Below are positions 50,429 through 59,790 of a stretch of DNA of 64,000 nt, piece by piece. The position numbers and the translations under genes were made by a program. Within the stretch, counting starts at the first letter, position 1; each line of letters begins with the position of its first letter. A model generated the notes under the pieces. The model made no database searches and was not told the DNA's origin. It saw nothing but the letters and a program-made list of their open reading frames with translations. Source of the stretch: Myxococcota bacterium. GTDB lineage: Bacteria > Myxococcota_A > UBA796 > JAFGLY01. The stretch spans positions 62,001 to 126,000 of the forward strand of contig JAJRWT010000056.1 in assembly GCA_024276675.1 (NCBI GenBank), written 5' to 3'.

Positions 50429-51121
50429 TCAGTCGTCTCTGCCGCCCAGGAGCCCCAGGCGCATCAGCCAATACAGAAGCTGCAACACCGCTGTTATTGC
50501 GGCTGCCAGGTAGGTGGCGGCCGCGGCGGTCAGTACGCGACTTACCCCTACAAGCTCTTCTCCGTGGAGGAGGCCCATCTTTGCCAGGGTACGACGAGCA
50601 CGGATGGAGGCGTCGAATTCCACCGGCAACGTGACCACCGTGAAGAGCACAAACCCGGCAAACAGGAAAACACCCAGGGTGGCAAGCCCGCTGAAACCGA
50701 TGAACATGCCAATGATCACCAGCCACAGGCCAAGGTGGGTTCCCACGTTGGCCACCGGGACCATGGCCTGCCGCAGCTTCATCATGGAGTAGCCGCGAGC
50801 GTGCTGGATGGCATGCCCCACTTCATGAGCGGCTATGCCGGCCGCCGCCACGGAGTCGCCGGAATAGATATTGGTGCTCAAACGCAGAGTCTTGCTGCGC
50901 GGGTCGTAGTGATCGGAGAGGAAGCCGTCTATGGGTTCGATGCGCACGTCGTGAATGCTTTCGGCACGCAGGATGGCTTCAGCCACTCGCGCTCCGGTGA
51001 GGCCGCGCAAGGTGCGGACCTTGCTCCACTTGCGCACGGCTGACTTGGTCCACAGGGAGGCCCCGAGACTCAGTACGAGGCCCACGATCATGATGGCAAT
51101 ATAGGCGGGATCGTAAAACAT
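50429..51121 (-). CDS. YugP-type membrane zinc metallopeptidase
   Basis: 230 aa. One N-terminal and about three further hydrophobic segments surround the zinc motif H99-E100-V-G-H103 (AAHEVGHAIQHARGYS). DGFLSDHYDPRSKTLRLS and the C-terminal ITAVLQLLYWLMRL are characteristic of the YugP/DUF2268-neighbour family (Zn_peptidase_2). Active site faces are not defined; role in membrane protein quality control is presumed. AGGAG sits almost directly against the ATG. It ends 277 bp from the next minus-strand start. Confidence 0.92.
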   Translation of the reverse strand: MFYDPAYIAIMIVGLVLSLGASLWTKSAVRKWSKVRTLRGLTGARVAEAILRAESIHDVRIEPIDGFLSDHYDPRSKTLRLSTNIYSGDSVAAAGIAAHEVGHAIQHARGYSMMKLRQAMVPVANVGTHLGLWLVIIGMFIGFSGLATLGVFLFAGFVLFTVVTLPVEFDASIRARRTLAKMGLLHGEELVGVSRVLTAAAATYLAAAITAVLQLLYWLMRLGLLGGRDD

Positions 51122-51585
51122 GCTCCTAAGATATCCACCTGGTGAAATGCTTCAAGGTCCGTGAATGCAGGTTCTTCAAACCTGCCGGTTTCCGTCACGC
51201 CGCTGGGACCGAGCAGGAGCGGTTCCCAGCAAAGGTGGGAAGAACAGCACGGCAGATGAAAATACCTGGCATGGCCACAAGGCGACTCAACCCGCGCAGC
51301 TATTCCAACGGTCTTGAAAAAACGTGACTATAAAACAGAAGTGACCATGAAGTCCTCGCGAGTTTCCGGTCATCGTATAAAGGATGGACGCACCGCATGG
51401 TCTTTCCCTTTTTTGTCTCTTCCCAAGTTTTTCCTATACTCACAGCCAACATGTCCACGGCGAAGCCAGCCATGAAGTCCCCCAGAAAAGTCAGTCTCAA
51501 CTCCGGTCCCACAAAGCCCGAGTCAGGCCTCCTGGAAGGACGGGAACCACGGGACCGCCACCAGGTCAAGGTTCCGGTGGGGATC
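51122..51585. other. Divergent intergenic region upstream of protease and GH39-like genes
   Basis: 464 bp. The plus-strand frame of the glycosidase is open from 51397, but that extension has no family similarity and would bury the signal peptide. TATACT at 51435-51440 is a good -10 with a poor -35 (TTGTCT, 51413-51418) sixteen bases upstream. I see no other gene. Confidence 0.4.
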
Positions 51586-53124
51586 ATGCCATCTTCACCT
51601 GCCCGATCTGGCCGTGCCAAATGCAGCAAGACAAGTCTCCTTCTCGGCACTCTCCCGATGCTGCTCATGGGAGCGTGCCGCAACGAAGTTCCCGAAGAAG
51701 AAGACACCGCGGCCCCTCCCGAAGTCTCCTCCCACGTGGACACCACCCAGATAGTGGGGACAATATCAGCCATGAACGGCGTGCAGGGCAGCCCCTCACC
51801 TCTAAACTCCGGCAGTGCCTCCCTGGTGAGCCGCTACCGGGATGCCGAGATCCCCATAGTGAGAATTCCCGTGGGGGATGGCCCGCGCTATGCCCTGTCC
51901 GGCGTCTTTCCGGATGCCTCCGCACCCACGGATGACCCGGAGTCCTACGATTTCGCCGCCATAGACTACAGCCTGTCAGGCATCATCGACTCCGGAGCCG
52001 AACCCCTCTGGCAAGCCACCTATGACATTGGCAGCACCGACGAATGGGAGATGGGTTGCTTCCACAGGGGCTACGCCCCCCAGGACCTGGAGATCTGGGC
52101 CCAGGTCGTAAAACACGTACTGATGCACTTCAACGAAGGCTGGGCCGACGGCTACGATTGGAACGTCCGTTACGTCGAGTCCCTGAACGAACCCTTCAAG
52201 GCCGGGCTGTATGAACGGTCCGACTACATGGATGTCTGGTTGGCCTACCAGGCCATGGCCGTCGCCGTCCAGGAATACAACGCGGAGTACGGCAGAGACG
52301 TGAAGGTCGTGGGCCACAGCAACCCAGTCAGCCTGAACACCGGTCCCGACGATGGCCCCAACAGCGACATCTGGCTCCTGGACGACTTCCTCACCTTCAT
52401 CACCGCAAACGACGTTCCCTTCGATATCTTCAGCTACCACCAGTATGGCGACTACTACGAACAATGGGAGACGGCCGTCACCGTGAGGGAGCACCTGGAC
52501 GCCGCGGGCTTCGAAGACACTCCCATCTGGAACACCGAATGGAACACCAAGGGCTTCGACAGCCAGGACACGGCGACGGCCAGCGCCTACTTCGCATCCC
52601 ACAACGCCCAGACCAAGACCATGTGGCAGGACCTGGTGGAGCAGGCGTTCATCTACCGGGCCAGCCAGAGACCAATCGGAGAAGACCAGTTCGGTTGGAG
52701 CTTCTGCGACGATATCTTCTACCTTGCAATCGACGCCACCCCGCGGCCGGCCTACTACGGCTGGCTGGTGTTCAGGGACATGGAGGCGATGACTCCCAAT
52801 CGCCTGGCGGTGGACCCCATCGACAGCAACAAGGTCACCTTCCTGGCGGGCAGCTCCGACACGGGCCAGCAGTTGTCCGTCCTGCTCTCGTACTGGGCCA
52901 TGGAATCGTCGGCCGACCTGGAAACCGACTACTATGTCTACGTGGATGGCCTGGAGCCAGGCAGCATCTGGTGGGCCGAACTGCGAACGGTGGAAGCTTC
53001 CACCACCGACTACGAAGCCCGCAGCCAGCAGTTCCTGACCGCGGACGAAGGCGGTACCATCATGCTCACAGGCACCATGAGCCCATGGAAGATCCACTAC
53101 TGGTACCTGGTGCTCACCAACTGA
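51586..53124 (+). CDS. GH39-like secreted glycosidase (lipoprotein)
   Basis: About 512 aa from ATG 51586, preceded by GTGGGG and giving a lipoprotein signal ending TLPMLLMGAC. The barrel shows WNVRYVESLNEPFKAGL, where NEP would carry the acid/base Glu, and PIWNTEWNTKGF, where the Glu of NTEWN is the likely nucleophile. PFDIFSYHQYGDYYEQW is between them. This is the arrangement of clan GH-A enzymes such as GH39 beta-xylosidase/alpha-L-iduronidase; a C-terminal beta sandwich follows. Exact family is uncertain. Together with sulfatases it fits breakdown of sulfated polysaccharides, an inference from context. Confidence 0.8.
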   Translation: MPSSPARSGRAKCSKTSLLLGTLPMLLMGACRNEVPEEEDTAAPPEVSSHVDTTQIVGTISAMNGVQGSPSPLNSGSASLVSRYRDAEIPIVRIPVGDGPRYALSGVFPDASAPTDDPESYDFAAIDYSLSGIIDSGAEPLWQATYDIGSTDEWEMGCFHRGYAPQDLEIWAQVVKHVLMHFNEGWADGYDWNVRYVESLNEPFKAGLYERSDYMDVWLAYQAMAVAVQEYNAEYGRDVKVVGHSNPVSLNTGPDDGPNSDIWLLDDFLTFITANDVPFDIFSYHQYGDYYEQWETAVTVREHLDAAGFEDTPIWNTEWNTKGFDSQDTATASAYFASHNAQTKTMWQDLVEQAFIYRASQRPIGEDQFGWSFCDDIFYLAIDATPRPAYYGWLVFRDMEAMTPNRLAVDPIDSNKVTFLAGSSDTGQQLSVLLSYWAMESSADLETDYYVYVDGLEPGSIWWAELRTVEASTTDYEARSQQFLTADEGGTIMLTGTMSPWKIHYWYLVLTN

Positions 53125-53128
53125 TCCA

Positions 53129-53160
53129 TTCCCTGGCTGCTCGGTTCCCTGGCTGCTCGG
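53129..53160. repeat. 16-bp tandem duplication
   Basis: TTCCCTGGCTGCTCGG occurs twice in immediate succession (53129-53144 and 53145-53160), just before a third copy of the dispersed element (53155-53181). Confidence 0.85.
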
Positions 53161-53195
53161 TCCGCCTTTTCAGGATGGGAATGACCAAGACAACA

Positions 53196-53224
53196 CCCGC
53201 GCCAGGAATGAACCCTGGCGCGGG
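53196..53224. terminator. Perfect hairpin between convergent genes, likely transcript end
   Basis: CCCGCGCCAGG (53196-53206), a 7-base loop, and CCTGGCGCGGG (53214-53224) form an uninterrupted 11-bp stem between stops at 53124 and 53267. No T-run follows on either strand, so it may be an intrinsic terminator of poor type or an RNA end protector serving both directions. Confidence 0.6.
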
Positions 53225-53266
53225 CAGTCATGTAGCAAGGTGGTCGAAGTAACGAGTGAAGCGGTC

Positions 53267-53695
53267 CTACTTGCCGGCGTAGGTGAAGCGCCAGCTCAGG
53301 CCGTCGGAGTCGGTGCAGGACATCAGGTCGCCGTCTACGCTGCAGTCCAGGCTTACGCCGAAGCCGCTGCCGATGTCCACGGTGAACTCGGTGGCCGAAA
53401 GCTCTGTCACGGTGACGGAGTAGGATTCGGAGCTGGTGTCGCTGTCGGCAGACCAGGTCCTGAGGGTGTCGAACGTGAGATCACCGGTGTAGTCATCGAA
53501 GACGGTCAATGCACCGGATGTGGTCTCGGTGTAGGTGTCGCCGTAGGCGTTGTAGGAGTATTCGTCAGGGTAGGAGGTTTCACCGATGGCGGTGAGATCC
53601 CAGGTACCCACGATTGCTGACGAACCCAGAAAACATGCGGTGAGAGCGAGACCCATGGCCGAAAAGGCCGGAATTGCGAGTAGGCTGCGTTTCAT
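53267..53695 (-). CDS. Small lipoprotein, lipocalin-like beta barrel
   Basis: 142 aa from ATG 53695 with GGAGGA upstream; the signal MKRSLLAIPAFSAMGLALTA ends at a Cys. IVGTWDLTAIG followed by alternating strands (SGALTVFDDYTGDLTFDTLR, SVTVTELSATEFTVDIGSG) and a Cys pair (SLDCSVDGDLMSC) resembles the lipocalin-type domains common in bacterial lipoproteins. Function unknown. It converges with the GH39-like gene across the hairpin at 53196. Confidence 0.8.
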   Translation of the reverse strand: MKRSLLAIPAFSAMGLALTACFLGSSAIVGTWDLTAIGETSYPDEYSYNAYGDTYTETTSGALTVFDDYTGDLTFDTLRTWSADSDTSSESYSVTVTELSATEFTVDIGSGFGVSLDCSVDGDLMSCTDSDGLSWRFTYAGK

Positions 53696-53970
53696 TGTTG
53701 TTCCTCCAGTTTGGTCGTATTTCAATACCCTGAACGCCAACAACCAGCAAGAATTTCCTGGGAAATCAACAAAAACCGAGTCGAATACTACAGGAAAACG
53801 GCAACCCAAGTTCTGGGTTTACAAGCTTTACAAGCGTAACATCACCACATCAACCAAGCCAGCCTCCGGGACCGGTCACCATGGTTTCCAGGCCAGCTAC
53901 GAAGAAAAATGCCCCGCAACCGGGTACCCAGCCACGCAAGCCGAGGTCCATGGTGCCCACAGTTGGGGGA

Positions 53971-55710
53971 CTACTTCGTGTAGGAATATGAATCCACCAG
54001 GTGAACCGGGAGGGGTCCATCCAGCGTTCCCATGCCCCAGGCCTCCAGGTCGAAGCTCCTCCCGCTCACTTCCACCGTCACGAAACCCACCTCGGAACTC
54101 ACGACGTCCTCCGTGGCCACGGGGGTCGGAAAAGCAAGGTATTTGCGGTACTCGGCCCACCGGGAATCCCAGGGCACGATCTCGCCGGAAAAGGAGCTGC
54201 TTCCGGCCGGTGGCAGCACGACGTAACCGACTCCGTCGGCTTTTCCGCTGCCATAGCGACCCGAGGAAGCCAACTCCCCGTCATAACGCAGGGGGAACAT
54301 GCGCTGGTACAGGTGCTCATGCCCGGTGAACACCCAGTCCACGCGGCCATCGAAAAGCCGTGTCATGGGCCGGGTGTCCCACTGGGCGTCGAAGAAACGC
54401 CTGCCAGCATTGTACGGTGGGTCGTGCCAGACGACAAAGACCCATTGATGCTCGTTTTCTGCCAGAATCGAGTCCACCCACCGGTACTGGGCAGCGTCCT
54501 CCTGGAATTCATCCGGACGCTCCGAGTTGAGAACCAGCAGCAGAGCCGAACCAAAGCCCAACGAATAGACTGTCTCGGTCCCGGAACTTGCCGGCAGCTC
54601 GAAATAGGTCTCGAAGCTGCTGGAATCCGGGTTGCTCTCCAGGGTGGGAGTGTCGTGGTTCCCGATGGCCGGTAGCATGGGAATCCCGGCGAAAAGATCC
54701 CTGGCCCCGTTGAAGAAACGCCACCAGGAACCGGGAGTATCGTTGCAGGGCAAATCACCGGCCAACAGGATGAAAGCAGCCTCGGACCATTCACGGGCCA
54801 CGATGTCCCCCACTCTGCCCCAGGCCTGTATACTGCTTCCGTTGTCCTGTATGTCGGCCATGACGACGAACTTGAAGCTCGTGGGGTTGTCGTCGGGAAC
54901 CTGGAAGCTCAAGAGCCCCGAAGAATGCCCAGCATTGTCGTACACGCGATAGTAGTAGCGCCTGCCGGCTTCCAGTCCGGTCAATGGGACATGGTGGATG
55001 TACCCGTATTCGCTCCCCAGGGACACCCTGTCGGGAACGGATGTCTCTCCCCAGGTCACAGCTCCGAGGCAGGGGGCCGAGGTGGCGAAGTTCACCACCA
55101 CACCCTCCGCGGGGCCCACCTGCTCGGTCCAGGTGAGGTACGGTCCCAAGTATGGAAAGTGTACCGAGAAATGGTACTGGAGACCCTGGTTGTCGTCGCG
55201 TATCCAAGCGGCTTCATCCAGGGCGAAAAAGAGCAGATCGAGGGTCTCCACCCCACGGGGCAGGTCGACCGTTGCCTGGAACACCCGGGAAGCGCCTCCA
55301 TCGTCGCGAAGGGTCATGGGAGTATCGAGAAAATAGAATGAACAGGAAGATGAATCCGACGCTCCCTCGAAACCGGCGCCCCCCTCCACGGCCAACCACC
55401 CGTCGAATCCGTACTGCATCACAAGCCTGTCGGCCGAGGCCAGGTCCCCCCGGTACGTCACCGTGACGGGGTGGCCGGGCTGCAGCTCCGCGGGGTCGAT
55501 GGTGACCACCGGCGTGAAGTAGGGATCCAGATCCTCCAGGTGGAGGTGGTCCGTATCTCCTGGGGAGCTGTCCTGCGGGGACGGAGCCGTAGCGGTGTCC
55601 ACGACACGCAGAGTTCCCACGGGGCAAGCGGCCTGGGAAAACGCAAACCAGGCGCACAGGGCAGCCCTTCCGAGGGTCGGGAGTCGTGGAGATGAGAGAG
55701 GTTCGTTCAT
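53971..55710 (-). CDS. Purple-acid-phosphatase-like metallophosphoesterase lipoprotein
   Basis: About 579 aa from ATG 55710; a TTG at 55722 is an alternative, and the ribosome-binding site is weak. The hydrophobic N-terminus (ALCAWFAFSQAAC) ends at a lipobox Cys. An N-terminal beta module (VTIDPAELQPGHPVTVTYRG ... YGFDGWLAV) resembles a starch-binding-type domain, then an Fn3-like purple acid phosphatase N-domain (VVVNFATSAPCLGAVTWGET). The catalytic core has FVVMADIQ, LLAGDLP, AIGNHDTP, FVVWHDPPYN and VFTGHEHLYQR, giving all metal ligands. It should act on phosphate esters outside the cytoplasm. Confidence 0.88.
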   Translation of the reverse strand: MNEPLSSPRLPTLGRAALCAWFAFSQAACPVGTLRVVDTATAPSPQDSSPGDTDHLHLEDLDPYFTPVVTIDPAELQPGHPVTVTYRGDLASADRLVMQYGFDGWLAVEGGAGFEGASDSSSCSFYFLDTPMTLRDDGGASRVFQATVDLPRGVETLDLLFFALDEAAWIRDDNQGLQYHFSVHFPYLGPYLTWTEQVGPAEGVVVNFATSAPCLGAVTWGETSVPDRVSLGSEYGYIHHVPLTGLEAGRRYYYRVYDNAGHSSGLLSFQVPDDNPTSFKFVVMADIQDNGSSIQAWGRVGDIVAREWSEAAFILLAGDLPCNDTPGSWWRFFNGARDLFAGIPMLPAIGNHDTPTLESNPDSSSFETYFELPASSGTETVYSLGFGSALLLVLNSERPDEFQEDAAQYRWVDSILAENEHQWVFVVWHDPPYNAGRRFFDAQWDTRPMTRLFDGRVDWVFTGHEHLYQRMFPLRYDGELASSGRYGSGKADGVGYVVLPPAGSSSFSGEIVPWDSRWAEYRKYLAFPTPVATEDVVSSEVGFVTVEVSGRSFDLEAWGMGTLDGPLPVHLVDSYSYTK

Positions 55711-55923
55711 CAGACATACCAACCGGAGGCAATCTGGATCGCGGACGGATCGGGAGCATGAAAAAAGCTGGACTCAAGGGGATCGCTAGCACGAAAACTT
55801 ACCACTGTACAGCCAGAGGCCCTGGACCGGGGGCTCAGTTTCGCTTCTACCGTTGCAGAGACGCCCCGGAACCGCTTCTGGAAATGACGAACCGCAATCC
55901 AGACCACACGGGCAAACAAACTC

Positions 55924-56163
55924 ATGGACATCCCGCCAATCTCCGGAAACACTTCATCCAGCCCCCTTCAGGCAATGCCAGACGGAATGGAAAAAACCAT
56001 CGGCCCGACTCTTTTCATCGCCCCTCAGGGGAGCGTCGTGGTTCCTCCACGTTACTTCGACTGCTCCCGCTACGACTCCTGTCTTTTCAAGGCCATGCAA
56101 AGAGGCTGGCGATCCTGGGGCTGCCAGGCCTGTCCTACGTGTCCGGCCGAGATCAAGGTCTAA
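55924..56163 (+). CDS. Small Cys-rich protein (probable zinc-binding)
   Basis: Up to 79 aa; internal ATGs at 55975 and 55987 are possible starts, the latter giving 58 aa. The C-terminal half reads FDCSRYDSCLFKAMQRGW, then SWGCQACPTC: a C-x4-C, helix, C-x2-C-x2-C arrangement that looks like a compact metal site. I recall similar C-x-x-Y-x-x-C-L ... W-x-x-x-x-C-x-x-C segments in deltaproteobacterial small proteins, but this is memory and unchecked. No clear ribosome-binding site. It is divergent from the phosphatase gene. Confidence 0.5.
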   Translation: MDIPPISGNTSSSPLQAMPDGMEKTIGPTLFIAPQGSVVVPPRYFDCSRYDSCLFKAMQRGWRSWGCQACPTCPAEIKV

Positions 56164-56232
56164 ATCTGGCATCCAGTACGTCCGCCCAGGAGGACCCCGG
56201 ACTGAACATCGGACCTGACCGTGTTGCTCCGT

Positions 56233-57735
56233 TCACTGTGACCGGTCACGGGGGTTCTCGCTCCCACCCGCCGTAGAACGAGCCAGGGCGCCACGCGCCA
56301 TGGCCCTGACGTGGAAATCCAGGGCACCAGGCCGATCCTCCGCGGGGAAGGCCAACGCAAGCGCGTCGGGATAAGGGGCACCCTGAAGCGGACCCCCCAG
56401 TTGCCTGCCAAGAGAGTACAGTGTTCCCACGGTCATGGAAGGATCCGAAACCAACAAGCAGGCAGATCCACGCTCCATGGAGATCTCCGCCAGCGAATGC
56501 GCCAGGCCCCACTCTCCGGAAAACGGCCTTTCGAAGTAGACTCGGCCATTGCCAAGCCTGGTCAACCACAAGGCTGGCCCTCCCTGGGCGGGTGTTCGAC
56601 CAGCAGGGTCATCCAGGAGAAAAGTCACCGTGGGCCAGGCCAGAAATCTCCCCAGGGGCCCCGCCGGTGAAACTGGACAATGCCCCACCAGACCCAGGCG
56701 ATGAACTCCGTGCCTTGCCAGGATGCGAGCCAGCTCTTCGAGTTGGTCCATGCCCATCCCGGAATCCGCCAGCAGAGAGACTGTGGCCCTGAGCTTCCTG
56801 GGCCATGGCGGTCCCGACAGATCTCCCTGGCTCCAGAGCATACCGGGAAGAAGAGGGTGCCTTGCCATCTCCAGCACACGGGGCAGGGCTCGGGCATCGG
56901 CGGACAGGATCTCGCCCCCCAGGGACCTCCCCGGCATGTCTGTCTCGGGCAGGCGAACCAGCTCCCGTGGAGTTGGCTCGGGCAGGGGGAGCACATCCAA
57001 CAGAGAGAGCACCGGGGGCCAGACAGCCACGCGCCCCAGGGCCAGGGCCAGACAGCCAGCCAGAGCGGCGTTGACACCGGCCCCCGCCGCCCCGCCCCTC
57101 CAGGCCAGGAAAAACAACGGTGGCAACAACAGGAGCCAGGCCCAGACACAGGCCTGGACCAGCCAGGCAACAGTGGTGGGATTTCCCGTCACGCTCTGTT
57201 GGGAAGCCAAAGCCAGCAAACGCCCGCACAACGCAGCGCCAGCTCCCAGAGCCATCCAGACCAGCACCACGGCCACGCAGGCCCAGCGCCACGGGCCGAT
57301 GCCCGACCATGCACGGCCTTCACCCGCCAGTCCAGCGTAACCTCCGCAGACCACGAGTCCCACCAATCCCGCCAGAAGCAGCATGGGAGCCGAAAAACGA
57401 GCCACATTCGCAGCCAGCTCCAGGGCCATGGGCATCGCCTGCAGGGCCTCGAGATACTCGGCATTCTGCAACGCCACCAGGCGCATCCAGGTACCAACCC
57501 CCATGGCCGGCGCAGCCAGCAGCAGACAGAAGAGCACCAACGAAAGACCCGCCCTTCTTCCTGATGACATTCCCTGACCCACGAGCCAGGCCCCCAGCAC
57601 CGCAACCAGTGGAAAGGCCCAGGAAAAGCCCGCCATGGCACCCGTGGGGAGCCGATCCAGCGCCCACAGGAGCAACATCCCGGCACCAGCCACCGAGATA
57701 GCCAACAAGCCCATGTATTCTGGCCTGGACTTCAT
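56233..57735 (-). CDS. Polytopic membrane protein with soluble C-terminal domain
   Basis: About 500 aa from ATG 57735; the frame extends to 57831. At least seven hydrophobic segments in the first 290 residues (MGLLAISVAGAGMLLLWAL, WAFPLVAVLGAWLVGQG, LVLFCLLLAAPAMGVG, ACVAVVLVWMALGAGAALCG, VWAWLLLLPPLFFLAW, ALAGCLALALGRVAVW) are followed by a soluble region. In it, LRATVSLLADSGMGMDQLEE leading to ILARHGVHRLGLVG recalls the ExbD/TolR periplasmic fold (strand, helix, G-V, strand). No certain family. It is divergent from the next lipoprotein gene. Confidence 0.7.
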   Translation of the reverse strand: MKSRPEYMGLLAISVAGAGMLLLWALDRLPTGAMAGFSWAFPLVAVLGAWLVGQGMSSGRRAGLSLVLFCLLLAAPAMGVGTWMRLVALQNAEYLEALQAMPMALELAANVARFSAPMLLLAGLVGLVVCGGYAGLAGEGRAWSGIGPWRWACVAVVLVWMALGAGAALCGRLLALASQQSVTGNPTTVAWLVQACVWAWLLLLPPLFFLAWRGGAAGAGVNAALAGCLALALGRVAVWPPVLSLLDVLPLPEPTPRELVRLPETDMPGRSLGGEILSADARALPRVLEMARHPLLPGMLWSQGDLSGPPWPRKLRATVSLLADSGMGMDQLEELARILARHGVHRLGLVGHCPVSPAGPLGRFLAWPTVTFLLDDPAGRTPAQGGPALWLTRLGNGRVYFERPFSGEWGLAHSLAEISMERGSACLLVSDPSMTVGTLYSLGRQLGGPLQGAPYPDALALAFPAEDRPGALDFHVRAMARGALARSTAGGSENPRDRSQ

Positions 57736-57952
57736 GTCTGGGTCCCATGGGAGCTGCGAAGTGTTCAAATCCTCGGACAAGACCTGGAAAAAAGGAGAAT
57801 AACGGGTGAGCTGCAAGACAGGCCAGACCACCCCAGCAGAGCAGACGGCGCTTTTTGGCGTCCTCCGCCGGACGCCTGCCCCCAGGGGATGCTACACTGC
57901 GAGACACTCCACCCCCAGGCCCAGGTATCCCAATGCGCCGGAAATCGCCCCG

Positions 57953-58744
57953 ATGAACACCAGACCAATCCCAGCCATGCTCCTCACGGCCCTGGTGCTG
58001 TCACCGGCCTGCAAGGCCCCTCCCGAAGCACCTCAGGAGCTGGACGAGTTGTGCGGTTTCATCTTCGAGCATTTCACCGACGAAGATCCCGCGGAACTCG
58101 CGGCGGGACTGGGAAACCTGGACACATGGTTGAACGCCAACCTGGAAGAAACCCTGGAAGGCTACGAGGTAACCGAGCTTTCCCGGGACAGCGTCGACGC
58201 CCTTGATGAAAACTCCCGTGATCTCGATGGCATGGTGGGCGCGGCGGTGGGTACCGAAGGCTCTTTCGACCCTGCCGAGATTGCCGAGGTACTCGTGCTT
58301 GTGGACCCGGTGGAGCTTTCTCCTGGCATGTACGAGGTCTATGATCGCACCTTCCTCACGGATCAGAACTGTTTCGTAAAGGCAAAATGCGAAACCCTCG
58401 AAGTCTTCAACTACATGGAGAGCACCTATCCCCTGGGCCTGGACGTCACCACCGAGACCAACGGCCAATATCGATGGGTCGACATGGAAACGGGCACGGC
58501 CATGCTCCAACGAACCTGGATGGACTCACCTGCGGAGGTCTCCGTGGACTGGCTCTCCGTACAGGACCAGTTCTACCTGAACGTGGTCATGCCATCGGAA
58601 TCCGGCAGCGTCAGGCTGCAGGCCACCTGGATTGTGGCCCAGGTGATCAACGCCGAGATTCCCGATGGCATCGCCCTCACCCTGGTCATCGCCTCCATGC
58701 AGGATGTCTACGAAGACGTGGACGCCTACCTGGAAGAGCAATAG
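57953..58744 (+). CDS. Lipoprotein of unknown function
   Basis: 263 aa from ATG 57953 with GGAAA upstream; the signal MNTRPIPAMLLTALVLSPAC gives a lipobox. The rest is acidic and mostly soluble, with DELCGFIFEHFTDEDPAELA near the start, a C-x5-C pair (QNCFVKAKCETL) and alternating strands to the end. No domain was recognised. It is followed 40 bp later by the CDF transporter gene on the same strand. Confidence 0.75.
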   Translation: MNTRPIPAMLLTALVLSPACKAPPEAPQELDELCGFIFEHFTDEDPAELAAGLGNLDTWLNANLEETLEGYEVTELSRDSVDALDENSRDLDGMVGAAVGTEGSFDPAEIAEVLVLVDPVELSPGMYEVYDRTFLTDQNCFVKAKCETLEVFNYMESTYPLGLDVTTETNGQYRWVDMETGTAMLQRTWMDSPAEVSVDWLSVQDQFYLNVVMPSESGSVRLQATWIVAQVINAEIPDGIALTLVIASMQDVYEDVDAYLEEQ

Positions 58745-58771
58745 GAGTCCGTTTCCGGAACCCTGCTGGCC

Positions 58772-58777
58772 AAGGAG
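58772..58777 (+). promoter_or_regulatory. Ribosome-binding site fixing the TTG start of the CDF transporter
   Basis: AAGGAG with a seven-base spacer to TTG at 58785. It rules out the longer frame from 58665, which overlaps the preceding gene. Confidence 0.75.
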
Positions 58778-58784
58778 CGCGGGA

Positions 58785-59732
58785 TTGAAGAGCAACAATC
58801 GTCGAGCCATCATGGCAGCCCTGCTGGCAAACCTGGGGATAGCCGTGGCAAAGCTGCTTGCCTTCGCCTTCACGGGAGCGGCCTCCATGTTGGCCGAGGC
58901 CGTTCACTCCATGGCAGACACCACCAACCAGGGCCTCCTCTTCCTGGGTGGAGCCCTGGCCAGGCGAAGGGCAACGGACCAACACCCCTTCGGCTACTCC
59001 AGGGAGCGATACTTCTGGGCCTTCATCGTGGCGGTCGTGATCTTCACCGTCGGCGCCATCTTCGCCATGTACGAGGGCATCGAAAAGCTCCTGGAACCGC
59101 ACCGACTGGAATCCGTCCACTGGGCTCTCGGGGTCCTGGGGCTGGCCATCGTTCTGGAATCCTGGTCATTCCACACGGCGTTGACCGAAGCGAAACGGGA
59201 TATGAACAGGCAATTCGGCGGTAAGAGCTGGATGGGCTACATCCGCAACTCCAAGAACCCCGAACTTCCCGTGGTACTCCTGGAAGACGCCGGCGCTCTA
59301 CTGGGGCTGCTCATCGCACTTGCCGGGATATTGCTGGCGCTGCTCACCGGCGATCCCAGGTTCGACGCCATGGGCAGCCTCGCCATCGGCGTCCTGCTCG
59401 CCGGCATAGCCGTTGTGCTGGCCATCGAGATGCGCAGCTTGTTGCTGGGCGAATCCGCCAGCCCCCACGTGAAGGACATCATCCGTGGGGCCGTGGAAGG
59501 ACACCCGGATACCAGGCGGCTCATTCACATGCGAACCGAACACCTGGGCCCTGAAGACATCCTCCTGGCCGCAAAGGTCGAGTTTTCCCAGGACCTGGAC
59601 CTGCTCCGCCTGTCGGAAGCCATCGACTCCGTGGAGCGGCAAATCCGTGAAAGACTCCCGTGGGCCAGGCTCATCATCTACATCGAACCCGACTTGTTCA
59701 GGAACTCACATCAGGCGCCACCCGAACCCTGA
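58785..59732 (+). CDS. Cation diffusion facilitator (zinc-type) transporter
   Basis: 315 aa from TTG 58785. Six predicted membrane helices: the metal site has H41 and D45 in AEAVHSMADTTNQG (helix 2) and the acidic pair in LLEDAGALLGL (helix 5). QHPFGYSRERYFWAFIVAVV is the helix 2-3 loop signature of the ZnT9/SLC30A9-like branch. The C-terminal cytoplasmic domain follows (VEGHPDTRRLIHMRTEHLGP). It exports Zn2+ or a similar divalent ion in exchange for protons. It converges with the vWA gene. Confidence 0.92.
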   Translation: MKSNNRRAIMAALLANLGIAVAKLLAFAFTGAASMLAEAVHSMADTTNQGLLFLGGALARRRATDQHPFGYSRERYFWAFIVAVVIFTVGAIFAMYEGIEKLLEPHRLESVHWALGVLGLAIVLESWSFHTALTEAKRDMNRQFGGKSWMGYIRNSKNPELPVVLLEDAGALLGLLIALAGILLALLTGDPRFDAMGSLAIGVLLAGIAVVLAIEMRSLLLGESASPHVKDIIRGAVEGHPDTRRLIHMRTEHLGPEDILLAAKVEFSQDLDLLRLSEAIDSVERQIRERLPWARLIIYIEPDLFRNSHQAPPEP

Positions 59733-59790
59733 CCCGCCCGGTCCGCCTGGTACTCCATACTCCCAACCATAATATATAAGGGTACGCGAC

